From NCBI RefSeq assembly GCF_000264905.1, contig NW_006763132.1, forward strand, positions 1,031,503-1,095,502: DNA of 64,000 bases, in the 5' to 3' direction. A program made the translations under genes and the position numbers. The notes beneath the pieces are model-generated. The model saw only the letters and a list, made by a program, of their open reading frames with translations, made no database searches and was not told where the DNA came from. Below, piece by piece: positions 49,017 to 60,125 of this stretch; the first letter of the stretch is position 1, and each line of letters begins with the position of its first letter. The DNA is from Stereum hirsutum FP-91666 SS1. Lineage: Eukaryota > Basidiomycota > Agaricomycetes > Russulales > Stereaceae.

Positions 49017-50246
49017 CTACTCCGGCCGATGCATCATCGTGTTAAACATGTCCGCCAGCCTCTGCGCTGCACTCTCTGGGTGAATGAACACCTGCAGATT
49101 GTCCCACGTTTCCTGTGCCTTCCCTCCCGCCCTTGTGAACATCTCTTCCTCGAAGGCCCGTACAGCCTTCCACACTTTCTCCTTATTCCAAGCCTTTTCC
49201 CCTTCTTTTAGCGCGTCCCTGAGTTCCTGAGCCAACATCATCGCATCCGCCATCGCCAGGTTGACACCCTCGCCAGCAAACGGCGTCATCAAGTGTGCCG
49301 CGTCTCCCAACAACGTCGCGCCTGCCCTCCCTTCCCAGCTGTGGTTAGGTGGAAACATGTACATCACCCTCGGAACGATTGTATCGTCATCTGCCTCCGT
49401 GATCAACGCCTTCAACGTCTCGTCCCACCCTGAGAAAGACTTCGACACCATCTCCTGCTTCACCTTCTTCGCGTCCCTCCAATCTATCCCGCACGTGGAT
49501 ACCCAATCTTCGGGGACGGGTAGCATAGCGTAAACACGGATGGAGTTGTCGCCGTTGCGTTGAGCACAGAGGACGTACGAGTCTTGAAGGCCGACGAAAG
49601 TCCCTTGGCCGACGAGGGATGCAACGGCAGGGTTTCGAGTCGATACCTCCCGATGGCGGACTTCGAGGCAGGATATGCCTGAATAATGAGGTTTCACCTG
49701 TGTGACGAGTGGTCGGGCCTTCGACCATGCGCCATCCGACCCGACGACCAAGTCGACCTTGGTGACCGGAGGCGCATTCTCGAAAGTCAAAGTGTACGTC
49801 CCATCTGCTTCCTGCGAGGCCGATGCGAGCTTATGTCCCCACTTGACAGTTTCCTCCGGAATCGACCTTAACAACATCTCCCTCAGCCTCTCTCTATCCA
49901 CCTCTGGTCTCGTCCCCTGACCTGGAATCCTGTGTTCTTCGTCGGCCACCTCCTCATAGAATATCTTCCCCGTTGCATCTGTGATCTTCATCGCTTCACC
50001 CTCGGGTCGCATGATTTTCTGGAACTCCTCGTATAATCCGGCCGCTTTGAGGGCTGCCTGCCCCGAATCTTCGTGCAGGTCGAGGGACCCGCCTTGTTCG
50101 AAGCGGTGCGTAGGCGAGGGGTCGAGTTCATAGATTGTGGTGGGGATGGATGAGAGGTGAAGGATGCGAGAAAGCGTGAGACCGGCTGGGCCAGCCCCAA
50201 TGATAGCAATGTTGGGGAAGATGTTAGACGGGGTGGGTGCGGCCAT
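49017..50246 (-). CDS. FAD-dependent monooxygenase, TetX-like, intronless
   Basis: Single exon of 409 residues. FAD Rossmann motif IAIIGAGPAGLTLSRIL, GGSLDLHEDSGQAALKAAG, PEVDRERLREMLL, DG motif VDLVVGSDGAWSKAR, and the second FAD motif LLGDAAHLMTPFAGEGVNLA are all intact. The HEDSGQ and PFAGEGVN variants are typical of the TetX/PHBH subgroup that inactivates or decorates aromatic polyketides; substrate here unknown. It has no intron while every multi-domain neighbour has several, and it resembles bacterial enzymes as much as fungal ones, so old transfer is possible but not shown. A TATATA box lies about 52 bp upstream. Convergent with citrate synthase, 185 bp apart. Confidence 0.93.
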   Translation of the reverse strand: MAAPTPSNIFPNIAIIGAGPAGLTLSRILHLSSIPTTIYELDPSPTHRFEQGGSLDLHEDSGQAALKAAGLYEEFQKIMRPEGEAMKITDATGKIFYEEVADEEHRIPGQGTRPEVDRERLREMLLRSIPEETVKWGHKLASASQEADGTYTLTFENAPPVTKVDLVVGSDGAWSKARPLVTQVKPHYSGISCLEVRHREVSTRNPAVASLVGQGTFVGLQDSYVLCAQRNGDNSIRVYAMLPVPEDWVSTCGIDWRDAKKVKQEMVSKSFSGWDETLKALITEADDDTIVPRVMYMFPPNHSWEGRAGATLLGDAAHLMTPFAGEGVNLAMADAMMLAQELRDALKEGEKAWNKEKVWKAVRAFEEEMFTRAGGKAQETWDNLQVFIHPESAAQRLADMFNTMMHRPE

Positions 50247-50297
50247 AGTCGTGTTACTGGACGGAAATGCGATAGGGGTGAACGTGAGGGTGAAGAC

Positions 50298-50303
50298 TAT
50301 ATA
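50298..50303 (-). promoter_or_regulatory. TATA-like element of the TetX-like gene
   Basis: TATATA on the minus strand about 52 bp before the ATG at 50246. Position and sequence fit a core promoter; short motif, so chance is possible. Confidence 0.4.
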
Positions 50304-50860
50304 GGCGGTATGAAATCAATGGAGCTAGCACTTTGGTAACAGGGCGTCTGAGGGGACCGATTTCGAGATAATATACGGCAACATGGGTTTAATATATGTG
50401 TCTATCGACCTCAGTAGAAGGGTCGAACGCGTAAGCTCTCAGGCAGGTATGGCACGGAGTCATCAGAAGCCTGAGGCCGAGCAGTAACGGCTTCCTCTGG
50501 ACAAGCCGAGGGTCACGCGTCGTTGATGCCAGACGGCCCCGACGCCACGATGATTCTGCTTGAGTCCTTCCGCGTGTAAGAGATGTACGGTGTGAAAGAG
50601 TCGAGTCGAGTCAAGTTCTTGCTACGTATCAGGCTGGCAAGTGAGATGGCGAAGAGTTCTAGACAACCAGGCCAGACAGTTATAGACCGGCAGATCTGAG
50701 AGAAAGAAGTGATATTTTATGGGGGCGCTCTGGGGGTTGCAGAATTATCGTGAACTCCTTTGAAAACTGGCTCTATGTTCGAGGTTGGAGTAAAAAGTGC
50801 TGCAGTTGATCCGAAGGGGTATAACTTACCTATTGTCTTTACTCTCGGGCAGACGGTGGG

Positions 50861-50925
50861 TTGTTTGGCGCTGTTGAATTCGGAAGCCTTTGCCTGATCC
50901 GGGATTTTCAAATTATCTCCAGTGT
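50861..50925 (-). repeat. Dispersed degenerate repeat, copy C
   Basis: Minus-strand match to repeats A and B. Here the shared peptide pattern lies in an open frame of 84 codons (50717-50971) as PDQAKASEFNSAKQPTV, and a GTAAGT donor lies about 45 nt downstream of the core. This copy may be the least decayed, or part of a real small gene whose later exon I cannot find. Confidence 0.5.
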
Positions 50926-50969
50926 TTTCTTCCCTCCGTCCACCCATACTCGGCGCCATTCGACCGGCC

Positions 50970-52196
50970 ATGTTGCGTGTAATGTGAGCATCTTTACACG
51001 ATTTTTTACTTATTTAATCTAACCTCCATCCAGAAAACCTAAGAACGCTCGCTCAAAACGAGCTTTTGAAGCTCGAGAGCCGAAGGAAGTAGAGGATGCA
51101 CGCACCGCAATATTCGTTCGTGGTACACATACCGGCGACCTACTCAATAATGTTATGAAGGAGCTTGTATGTTTCCGACCATCCTACTCGTCAGCTTGCC
51201 TCCTAATCATACACACGCTCTCGTTTACTTCTGCAGATGGCACTCAAACGCCCGAATGCCATCTCATTCTCCAAGAAAAACGCAGTCCGACCATTCGAGG
51301 ATGCCTCATCACTAGAATTCTGGTCCAACAAGAACGATGCGTCTATGTTTGCCGTTGGGCAGACGACGAAGAAACGACCGAATGGTTTGACGCTTGTACG
51401 GACGTTCGACGGGAAAGTCTTGGATATGTGCGAGGTCGGAGTGGAGAAATTTGTTAGCATGAACGAGTTCAAGGTGCGTGCTTCGTATCTTTTTGGATAA
51501 TGCTCCTCACTCAATACCTATGGCGTTGGGTATCTACAGACACCAAAATCTACACCAGGCCACAAACCAATGATGCACTTTGCCTCGGAATTGTTCGATA
51601 GCCACCCCCGTTACATCCAACTAAAATCTATCCTGATGCACCTTTTCAACGGCGAAGAAGTCGACCAGATACATCTCGTCGGTCTTGAACATGTCATCAG
51701 CGTTACCGTCGCTCCTACCCCCACTTCCCTAACTTCTACTGCACCCTCCACCTCGACGGGTACGGCCTCCCAAGAGGACACAAAAAACCTGCCTAAGGTT
51801 CACATCCGATGCTTCACCCTCAAACTCCTTGCTTCTGGCGTACGTACCCCGCGAGTGGAGCTTGTCCCCATGGGCCCTTCATTGGACCTGTCGCTCCGGA
51901 GGCATCAGGCCGCAGACCCGGAGATGTGGAAGATGGCGATGAAGAGGCCAAAGCTGAAGAAGCAGGATGTGGAAAAGGGTTTGGGGAAGAAGAGGAAGAA
52001 TCTGGAGGTGGACGATATGGGAGATTTGAGAGGAAGGGTGCATGTGGCGAAACAAGATCTCAACAAGCTTCAGACGAGGAAGATGAAGGGTCTGAAGAAG
52101 GGTTTCGGCACAGAGGAGGATGGCGAAGACGAAGACGACGACGAAGGAGGCGCAGACGATGGGGGGAGAAGCAGGAAGAAACGGAAAGCGGAGTAG
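50970..52196 (+). CDS. RPF2: Ribosome production factor 2, Brix domain
   Basis: Nucleolar assembly factor that with Rrs1 loads the 5S RNP onto pre-60S particles. Four exons: a 14-nt first exon (50970-50983, MLRV plus two bases), an exon 51034-51166, an exon from 51238, and the last from 51540. Joined start MLRVIKPKNARSKRAFEARE matches the family. Brix segments: IFVRGTHTGDLLNNVMKEL, MALKRPNAISFSKKNAVRPF, FWSNKNDASMFAVGQTTKKR, LTLVRTFDGKVLDMCEVGVE, FNGEEVDQIHLVGLEHVISV and HIRCFTLKLLASG. The C-terminal tail is Lys-rich then acidic (EEDGEDEDDDEGGADDGG) and ends RKKRKAE, as expected for a nucleolar protein. Confidence 0.95.
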
Positions 52197-52511
52197 ATGG
52201 ACAGTCAACCTGTCGAGTAACGTCTTCGTCTCTGTCCTTGTGTACCTGCTTGCTTGTTTTTCGGGTTTCGGATGTTGAGAGACAGGAACTCCTGAGAGTA
52301 ATAGCAACAGCAGATGTCTGTCCGGATGCGACTTCCTCGCCGAAGCATCAATGTAGACCGTCTTGACGAGCATACATTTCATTGTGGGATATATATGAAG
52401 TGCGATTTGCAGGATTCACACTGGGTGAGAAGTATTAGTACCTAGCCATAGTCTTCCTCCAGTGGTCCAGAAAGGGGTACTAGAAAATGACCTACCACAA
52501 CACGACCACGG
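52197..52511. other. Convergent 3' spacer
   Basis: 315 bp between Rpf2 and the MoaD-type gene. Nothing beyond 3' UTR sequence. Confidence 0.5.
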
Positions 52512-52799
52512 TCATCCACCAGAGACAGGACAAATGATCGCGATTTCCTCTCCGCCTTTTAGTATCACCTCCTCAGGATCCTCAACCATCTCCGCATCAA
52601 CACTCCATTGACTGCCTTCGAGCACCTTTCCAAGCGATGTATCAGGGTGTCGAGATGTCAAGAGTGATGCAAGCGAGGAAAGACGCATTGGATTATCGGA
52701 TGCAGTCTCAGGGGGTAGAGTGATGCGCTCGGAGGCTAGCCCGGTAGCGGTGCTGGCTGCAGCGAAGTAAAGCACTGTAACGAATCGTTCTTTGGACAT
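52512..52799 (-). CDS. Molybdopterin synthase small subunit (MoaD/MOCS2A, ubiquitin-like sulfur carrier)
   Basis: Carries thiocarboxylate sulfur on its C-terminal Gly for dithiolene formation in molybdenum cofactor synthesis; the cofactor serves nitrate reductase and related enzymes. Single exon, 95 residues, start MSKERFVTVLYFAAASTATG, with the beta-grasp hydrophobic pattern (VTVLYFA, LPPETAS, LASLLTSRHP, VILKGGEEIAIICP) and the essential C-terminal SGG just before the stop. The frame extends 15 codons further up, but the internal ATG at 52799 gives the length usual for the family. No other cofactor gene is in the window. Confidence 0.88.
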   Translation of the reverse strand: MSKERFVTVLYFAAASTATGLASERITLPPETASDNPMRLSSLASLLTSRHPDTSLGKVLEGSQWSVDAEMVEDPEEVILKGGEEIAIICPVSGG

Positions 52800-53017
52800 G
52801 ACTGGTGGTGTTGAGACTTTTGAGTGTCTGTAAGATCTAGACACTCGCTATCCAGTACCAGTGATGACGCATCCTGATTAGGTTGCCCGCTAACGGGTCC
52901 CTGCGAATTCTATTCTTTCACATACCTCCTTCACGATTTTCGTTACCGATCGTACTCTGCTCAGACCACTGGGTATTACAGTATTCTATCTTATTTTAAT
53001 ACAACCTTCACGATAAA

Positions 53018-54913
53018 TCAACTATAATCAAGCACCCATAGATCGCCTGTAATCAACCCTACACACAACCTCCCCGTCGTCTCATCAAACGTCATACAAG
53101 TGATACCCTCCGGCACGAAAGGCAACGAGGTATTCGGCGGCAACAGCACCCCAACCGAAAACGCGCTCTTCTCGTCCTCAGCCCCACCTTCCTCTTCCTT
53201 CAGCGGCCAGCTGAGCTTCATCAACCGATGCTGCTCCGTGATCCAATTCTGCTCGATCCAGACGGCTCGTCGGTATCCGATCTGGGGTAGACGGATAGAG
53301 GTCATGTTCGTGAATGGCCATTCGACATTGTCGATGGAATGGGCAGAGGGCCCGGAGAGCTGAGATTTGGTGGACGATGATTTGTGGCGCGGAGAATGGT
53401 CGGTGAGGGCGACGCGAGCGGCGTGCCCGACTCCGGTGCTTGTGTCGACGCGGGAGAGGGCGCTGAAGGAGAGGAAAGTGACGCGGTGTGGGATCTTGTT
53501 CGATGGCTGCTTTGGAGTGAGGGATACGATGAATTCACGACCGGGACCCAAGGTGACTACGAAGTCTCCCGGAGGCGTGAGCTCTGGGGATATAACAGCT
53601 GGGCGCCCCGATCCTGAAGGTGATGTAGATGGCTGCGTTGTATCGTCGGATAAATCGAGGATGTGAGCGATGACCTCGCTGCCAACGGCCCCCAAAAGCA
53701 AGATACAGTCGGAACCGATCCTTAAATTGAACCGGTGATAATGCTGATCAACGAAGGTATTTTGTGTCAGTTTTCAACACAAAGTAAGCAGATTCGGAAA
53801 GCTTACTTCAACGAAAACGGGGTGATATAATCTTTCCGATCCCGTTTTTGAATCAACGATTAGGAAATAGTGGGCGGATCCAAGATCGTTCTCCTCCAGG
53901 TCGAAGAATGAGATCGCGACGATGCCTTCGGAAACGCAAACTTCGGAGACGAGTCCGCGAGCGTCGGGCGGTTTCATGACCGATTTCTTCAAGCGTGGTG
54001 CAGACAAATGAGGTACGTCAGACTCAAATTCGTCTATCAACGGTATCTCGTAAATTTGTAATATGTTTTTGTGACTGGGAGACAAACGGTCAGGTCGAGA
54101 CAAACGGGACTACAGGCCACCAAACTCACCGAGGATCATGATCCGTGGCTATGGCCATAGTAGCATGGTTTTCATCCTTCTGGTAGGCCCATGAGAATCG
54201 ATAATAATGGCCGGTAATCCTGAAAGTAATGGCACGATGAAACTGCCCTGTATCCTTCAAAGACCAAATATTCATGATGGTGCATCGGAAACCGCCTGGG
54301 AATGCACGTTCGGCGGTGGCCAGCCAACGCCCTCCTGGCAGGAGCTGCATGTCATCGACACGCGAAGAATCCGCACCATATACAATTGAACGACATTGTC
54401 GAATTTGTGGAGGTGTTTTCCGCCAGTTACGATCGAGGCGGAGGGCTTTCACCAGGAGAGATTGTAGCTCTGCGCCACTCAGAGTGCTGAGATCGACATT
54501 GCGTGGAGCGTCGAGTGGCAAGGAAAACCGTCTGACTAGCTGTTACACGAATGAATGGTATACGTTGAGCTGCTGCATCGATAGACCATCAGGGCAGGGG
54601 GCACAGACCTACCCGGTGCCACAAATAGTCGTCGGACCCAAGCGTGTGTAATCGGCGACAAGTCTGCGCGGATGGAGTGCATGTGAGCACGTTGCATCAA
54701 AAACAGGCGGTCTACACGTAGTTACCTGAGAACGTCCATCACGAGAACGTGGAGGTCTGTGGTTCAGCGTCAGGTATATAAGGACACGATAGCACAAGAA
54801 CAGACCTGTCTCAGTGAAAGGACATCGGTTAATTCGACAGCGAGGAGTATGATGAATAAAATATCATTTGGAAGGGTCTCCAGTGGGGAAACGGCGATGC
54901 TGTTCATGCCCAT
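53018..54913 (-). CDS. F-box protein with WD-like beta-rich C-terminus
   Basis: Probable SCF ubiquitin-ligase adaptor. The F-box is SPLETLPNDILFIILLAVEL, TDVLSLRQ|TCRRLHTLGSDDYLWHR, spanning an intron. The rest (about 500 residues) is beta-rich: DDMQLLPGGRWLATAERAFP, CTIMNIWSLKDTGQFHRAI, LVSEVCVSEGIVAISFFDLE, HYFLIVDSKTGSERLYHP and GRLCVGLITGDLWVLDYS. Spacing of these strands suggests a divergent beta-propeller. Five to six exons. Upstream in-frame ATGs at 54907, 55051 and 55090 exist; I chose 54913 because it leaves 179 bp for the divergent neighbour, so the N-terminus is uncertain by up to 60 residues. Confidence 0.78.
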
Positions 54914-55040
54914 GGGCAAAGGTTGCAGACCAAAAGGGCTGATTATCGAAGGAACCCAGCAAAGGTCATTCTGAGGGAAAGAGACGCATTGCGGAAGGCC
55001 GGCACGGGACACAATCGATGCGGGCGCCTGCGGATACAAG

Positions 55041-55047
55041 TATAAAG
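55041..55047 (+). promoter_or_regulatory. Possible TATA box of the 55093 gene
   Basis: TATAAAG about 50 bp before the ATG at 55093. If the F-box gene starts at 55051 or 55090 this element would lie inside or beside its coding region. Confidence 0.35.
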
Positions 55048-55092
55048 CCATGATGCTTGACTCGGACGCACTCTTGACGTTCACCCACATCC

Positions 55093-57441
55093 ATGGCCAA
55101 CACTCAGCCTGATACTCGTCTGCTTGCCGATGCTATCGACAGCGGTTACAACCTCAGCCTCTCCGAGGTAGACTCCATATCTGATTCGGACTGGCTTGAC
55201 ATCTCTAGCCGTGCCTCCGACGACAATGAATCTATCGGTCTTATCGAAAGCGACCGAGACGACGCTTTCAGGCGTCCTCCTTCGAGACAATCAATCAGTA
55301 GCAACTCGAGCTCTCATGACGGTGATGTTGAAGCCGAAGGATGGGAGGGTTTCGTGGAGGATGTCGACGAGAGTGGTGTGGATGGGCCCTCCGTCCCTGT
55401 CTCTAGTTCTCCTATCCGTGACGCCCAGTCTCTACCAACTGACGAACCCACCGTCACGAACCCCGAAGAGGACCAGCTCGTGAGGGCGGCCTTGGACCAG
55501 AGTATGATGAGTACTCTTAGCAGCTCGCGCTCGAACTCCCTTAGCGGATCCACGCACGCTCCTGGCGCTAGCCGTCTCCACGATCTCAGACTCTCCTTCC
55601 CTGACCCCTTGACCAGCTCCCGCGATGAGTTGCAGGGCTCTTTTGAGGATCTATCCCCCGCCTCTTCCGACCCCCTTACGCTAGACGACAACGAACCAGA
55701 AGTCGACCCATTATCATTGTGCTCCCAGGATCCGGGTTTACCTACCACACCCGCGGTCCCGGATATGCATGGCGATGATATTCCCGACACCGAGTTCCAA
55801 ATCTTTTTATACGGACATTCTGCCGCGAACAAATGGCATCTTGTAGAGATTCTCCTCAGCAAACTCGCATCCGGGTCGGGTCACCTTCTCTCTGAGCGCG
55901 AGATTCGACTCCCTCGAACCTCCATCTACTGGCTCAACGCGAAGGGCAACGCACCTCATTTAACTCTGGGTCGAGCTGTCTCAGTCATCGACAAGACGGG
56001 CCTGCCTGTTGAGCTAAACGTATGTTTTCTCTCTTCTAGATCCCCTTCTCACTTACCTTCAGCTTTAACAGCCGAGTACGCGGCGCGAGTCAGCCAGGTC
56101 CTTGGCCATCTTTTATCTGCCCGCCTCCGTGTTTGCTCTTCCTGAGCATACGCTGTACTTGCCCGCCATCGTCACCACTTCTTCGAACGATGATGACACG
56201 AGCTCATCCCGCGCATTCGACCGTACTGCCATCGAACGCCACTGGAACGAGTTTGCTGTTCCCATGGACAAGCTTCTGCTCATTGACTCGGAGAGACCTT
56301 CATCTATTATCACTGAAGACGAACTTAAGACCCTCGATGAAGCGGAGGTTGTGCGCGGTTTCGACCCGCTTTTGTCGCAGGAAAGGAAGGCCATCAGAGC
56401 TCTCCAGGAGCGACTTACATCTACCCCTGCGGTCGCCATGTATGTGTCTCTCTTTTCTGATACGTCTGATTGCAAGTCATGCTAACATCGGCTATCGCTA
56501 CGTCTAGTCTTGCGATCTTATCCATCGTTATCGGTTGCATTGTCACCTGCACGTCTCCCGTTCCGATACAAGTGTTATCGCCGGTCGAGAAGCACTCGCA
56601 GACCATGAGCGTCGGCGTGTTTAGCAACGCCGCAAACCGTTCCATCCCCCTCACTATCACCTCGTCCATTCCTCTCGCACCCAGCCCATCCTCTTTCAGA
56701 GACATCGCGCTGGCTGTCTTCAGCCCTGTTCCTGCCAGTGTTTCCACCGCCTCAGCTGCCCAGCCCAGTGCCCGCAGCCCAACTACCTCGGGTACCGCCG
56801 CCGTCGTCAAGAGCGATATGCCCAGGACCGATAAGTTGAAGGTCGACAACAAATCTCTCATGACCAGGCCCATCACTTCCGCTCTCTCCCTCACGGGCTC
56901 TGCAGGATCCAAGGCCCTCTCGATCTTTTCCAGCCCCGAGCAGAGCTCCGTTACGCCGAGAGCAACCGAGCCGACTCCCGCTGCGTCTATCTACGCCCTC
57001 GCACCGCGCCTCACGGACTCTCTGTGGGACCTCCTCAACGCGAAGGCATTCTCCCACGTTATTCGTACGGATATGAAGGAGTTGATGGACGCTTTGGATG
57101 AGTTGATCCAGGTCTTGAACAGGCAGACTGCCTCGGCGTGGCGGGTCTCGAGGGACGTCACGGTTGGCTTGAGGGAGGAGTTTCAGAAACGCAATCGGCG
57201 CGCTCAGGGCACGGCGAGGTTGATCAAGGAGAAGGGAGAGAAGATGTTGATGGAAGCTAGCGAGCAGGCGTTGGGCAGGTTTGGTCAGGCTAGGTCTAAG
57301 GCTAGGGCGATGAAGGATAAGATTCGGGCGGATATGAAGACTGCGTATGATCAGAACTTGCAGAAGGGGATGGAGAGGAAAGAGAGAAGGAGGGAGAGGC
57401 GGATGATGAGGAAGATGAGGAAGGGTCGTGCGGGGTTGTAG
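55093..57441 (+). CDS. Hypothetical membrane protein with acidic N-terminus and basic coiled C-terminus
   Basis: Not recognised. Three exons joined at about 56020 (GTATGT donor) and 56443 (GTATGT donor), about 740 residues. The first 230 residues are Ser/Asp/Glu-rich and disordered, with SEVDSISDSDWLDISSRASD near the start, a pattern seen in Atg8-interacting or phospho-regulated proteins but not proof. A folded part follows: FQIFLYGHSAANKWHLVEIL, RTSIYWLNAKGNAPHLTLG, IERHWNEFAVPMDKLLLIDS. One membrane helix (LAILSIVIGCIVTC) comes next, then a Ser/Thr/Pro-rich linker, an amphipathic segment and a strongly basic helix (GMERKERRRERRMMRKMRKG). Probably an organelle-membrane scaffold; function unknown. 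Confidence 0.75.
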
Positions 57442-57790
57442 ATTCAGGTCACTCGTTTTGCTTTTATGTGCGTTCTGCTTGGACTATTTAGTGCAATGGC
57501 TTCGCTGTTGTATACTCCCCTTCCTTCTACTGATTCGTGTTGTACATATGGTCTGGTTCTGGTCTGCCTGCGCTCATATATAGTGCGGTTGTAATATTCA
57601 GTGTAATATCCTGTATGTTCTGTATGTTTGGATCGTTTGTACAATTTAACGCAAGTTTTACCATATCGTTACATTGCTTGCTGCAAAGCTCATGAATGTC
57701 GTGACATGTCAGCCTGACGGCGTCTCCTGTTGGAATTGCGACTCAAAGATCTCCGCCGACGCGACATAGTTACAAAAAGTACAACGTTCT
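57442..57790. other. Convergent 3' spacer
   Basis: 349 bp of AT-rich 3' UTR-type sequence between the membrane protein and the NmrA-like locus. No gene. Confidence 0.5.
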
Positions 57791-59352
57791 TTACTTTGTC
57801 TCCGCCAGCGCGACCTCAATCATGTCCGGCAAAGACTCCATCAACGATATCCTGTCTGTGTGGACTGGAGTCCAACCGAGTCGAGCGAGCCTTTCAGGCT
57901 TCGAAAACTGGTTGCTGCCCAACAGGGACCAGCCATCTTACGCAAGGTCAAATTATATTATTATATGTTCACTGTCAACATCAGAGGGAGAGCAAACGAC
58001 GGAATAATGGACGCACAATTTCCAAGCGGGTCGACGACTTCGCTGGGCATGGGACGAGTGCCGGGTTCTTTGAGGAGGCCTTTCTCGTACATGATCTAGG
58101 AGCAAGGGGATGAGTGGTGGAATCTCAGGCTCGAGTAGGGAATGTGACGTGAACTCGAAGAATGCCGTACATCACCCATCACTTTCGTCCACTCAGCATA
58201 AGAAATCTTGGGCGCCATGGTCGAGGCGAAATCTGTTGATATCAAGATTCAAAACGATATCGAGCAGTGGCCAGGATGAATACGAAAGACAGAAAGGTAA
58301 ACCCACAGTGACCTTCAGCGCCTTCGTCTGCCTTGCCTTCAAGTGCAGCTTTGAGAACGAATAATAGAGAGGAGGCCACATCCTTGACATGTATATTATT
58401 CATCGAATTAGCACCGGGGCCCCATGTGCCCGCGTATCCTACGTCCTTGGCCATCTTGATGAATATGCGAAGCCATAGGGTGTTTTTCTGAATACCTGTG
58501 TATGATCCATTCGAAGGTTGACTACGGAAGAAGCTGGTATGACCATACCTGCACCCACACCGTAGACCTTCAGAGAACGTCAGATGTGAGAACACCGAAT
58601 AGTTGGTAACATAAGGACAGGGTAGGACATGCCTGCGCAGGGTGTACGATGATCGACCGTATCCTATGTTCTTCACGTGTCCCGGCTTCCACAATCTGAG
58701 AGAAGTTGGTAGATGGTAAACCTGCAATTCCAACATTCCGTGTATAAGTATGGGACGAAACGTACGGGGATATCACATTCGAGATGGGAGTTATGGGGCG
58801 GACACCTGCCAAACCTTGAGCAAAGCGCGGACAGGAAACCTCGAGCGATGCATATGACACACATACTTCTTCAAGTCAAATCCTATATCCGAATACTCTG
58901 GTACGTGCTCGACTGGCTCTCCTCGCGCACTGTCGGCTATAACACCGCATCCCGACACGTGGATGTAAAGTGGTGGTTTCCCCGGGTGTTTGGCAGAGTT
59001 TTTCTTCAGGCCCTCGAGAGTTGCTATAAATTCATTAGCGTATTTATCACCCGAGTCGAACTTGAAGGGGATGTGGAGTGTGGTGGCGCACCTTTGACGC
59101 TAGGCCAGTGATCAGAGCTCGCTGTGTTGATGATGATATCTGCGATTTCGCTTTCCTTCTCGATGACTTCTGCGTCCTCCAAGGTTCCCTCCACAACGCT
59201 GATGTTTGGATGTATAGCCTTGAGTGAGTCTATACGTTCTGGGGTAGCGTTACGGACAAGGGCCACGACGTGATGCTCAGGAAGGTCTTGCGCAAGAAGG
59301 ATCAATAGCTCGGACCCAACGTACCTAGGAGAAATATACGTTGGGAAGACAT
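57791..59352 (-). pseudogene. NmrA-like NAD(P)-binding protein with damaged N-terminal glycine motif
   Basis: Atypical short-chain dehydrogenase family. The 3' portion splices cleanly: YVGSELLILLAQDLPEHHVV, TPERIDSLKAIHPNISVVEG, IIINTASSDHWPSVK, LYIHVSGCGVIADSARGE, KCPPHNSHLECDIPIVEAGT, SIIVHPAQVYGVGAGIQKNT, NSMNNIHVKDVASSLLFVLK, WTKVMGD, and the end FSKPERLARLGWTPVHTDRI, DMIEVALAETK. At the 5' end MSSQRIFLLG reads straight into TACGTTGGG, with the GATG part of the expected G-A-T-G-Y-V-G motif missing and the frame shifted. A deletion of about 10 nt explains both. No intron can restore it because the flanks abut. About ten exons otherwise intact, so loss is recent, or the assembly has a local error. 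Confidence 0.72.
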
Positions 59353-60125
59353 GATTATGGTGGAGGGAGCTACGGCGTGCAGGGGGAGTACGAGAGAGAG
59401 GGAGTCGAAAGACCCAATATATATACATGTTCTTCATGAGTCTTTGTACTCTTTTTGAATGAGAAAGTTCATCGGCGAGGAACGGTCAGAAGCTAGACGA
59501 GCACGGTATAGTCGAACCTTAGGATGATAGCACGGCCGATAGCATGATGTATCTTGATACACTAGCACCTCCGAAAGGAGTCACTAAACAAGCGCGAACG
59601 ATGTACCGTCAGCGAGCATGGGACGAGCCTCAGAAGAGAACAAAAACCCAGGATTGTCCGCGTCAACCCGACCGACCCAAAGCGGTATTCCGAGTGCATT
59701 CCCAAGTTTTTGTTTTGTACCATTGTATGGTGCGAATTGGTGGCGATAAGCAGTACTTGACCCACAGCCTGCTGAGCGGCGCACCTGTTCAATGTTGGTG
59801 AGATAATGACGGCGAAGAGGATAGCGTTGTTATTTGGCAATAGTGAACATGAGGCATAATACTCCATGGCTCACACACTCGCATTGTCTTTCTATGAGAA
59901 ACATAACAGAAGGGACGAAGGGTCATCCTTACTGTGGTGTGGCTCGTGAGCAGAACAAGGACTGACAAGAAGCAAATGGGGAAGAGATCGAGAAGGTTCG
60001 AGGACAAGCCGGAACTTTGCGACTGACGCGGGGCGCCACAATTGTGACCACATGTTCTCACGGCAGCAGTATGCTATCTCGTCATTTCCGGCTAGGTGGC
60101 CCTTCTATCAAACGGTGCCCTGCTG
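59353..60125. other. Divergent spacer
   Basis: Between the NmrA-like locus and the Lys-rich protein gene. A TATATATA run on the minus strand at 59417-59424 is about 65 bp before the NmrA start and could be its TATA box. No gene recognised. Confidence 0.45.

Larger units (their letters stand above)
50247..50969. other. Divergent spacer between TetX-like gene and Rpf2
   Basis: Promoter region for both neighbours. It holds dispersed repeat copy C within an 84-codon open frame (50717-50971, minus) that overlaps the Rpf2 start codon. Confidence 0.5.

Noticed and set aside
57822..58007. 61-codon plus-strand frame starting MSGKDSINDIL
   Set aside because: It is antisense to the last exons of the NmrA-like gene, whose conserved C-terminus explains the DNA.
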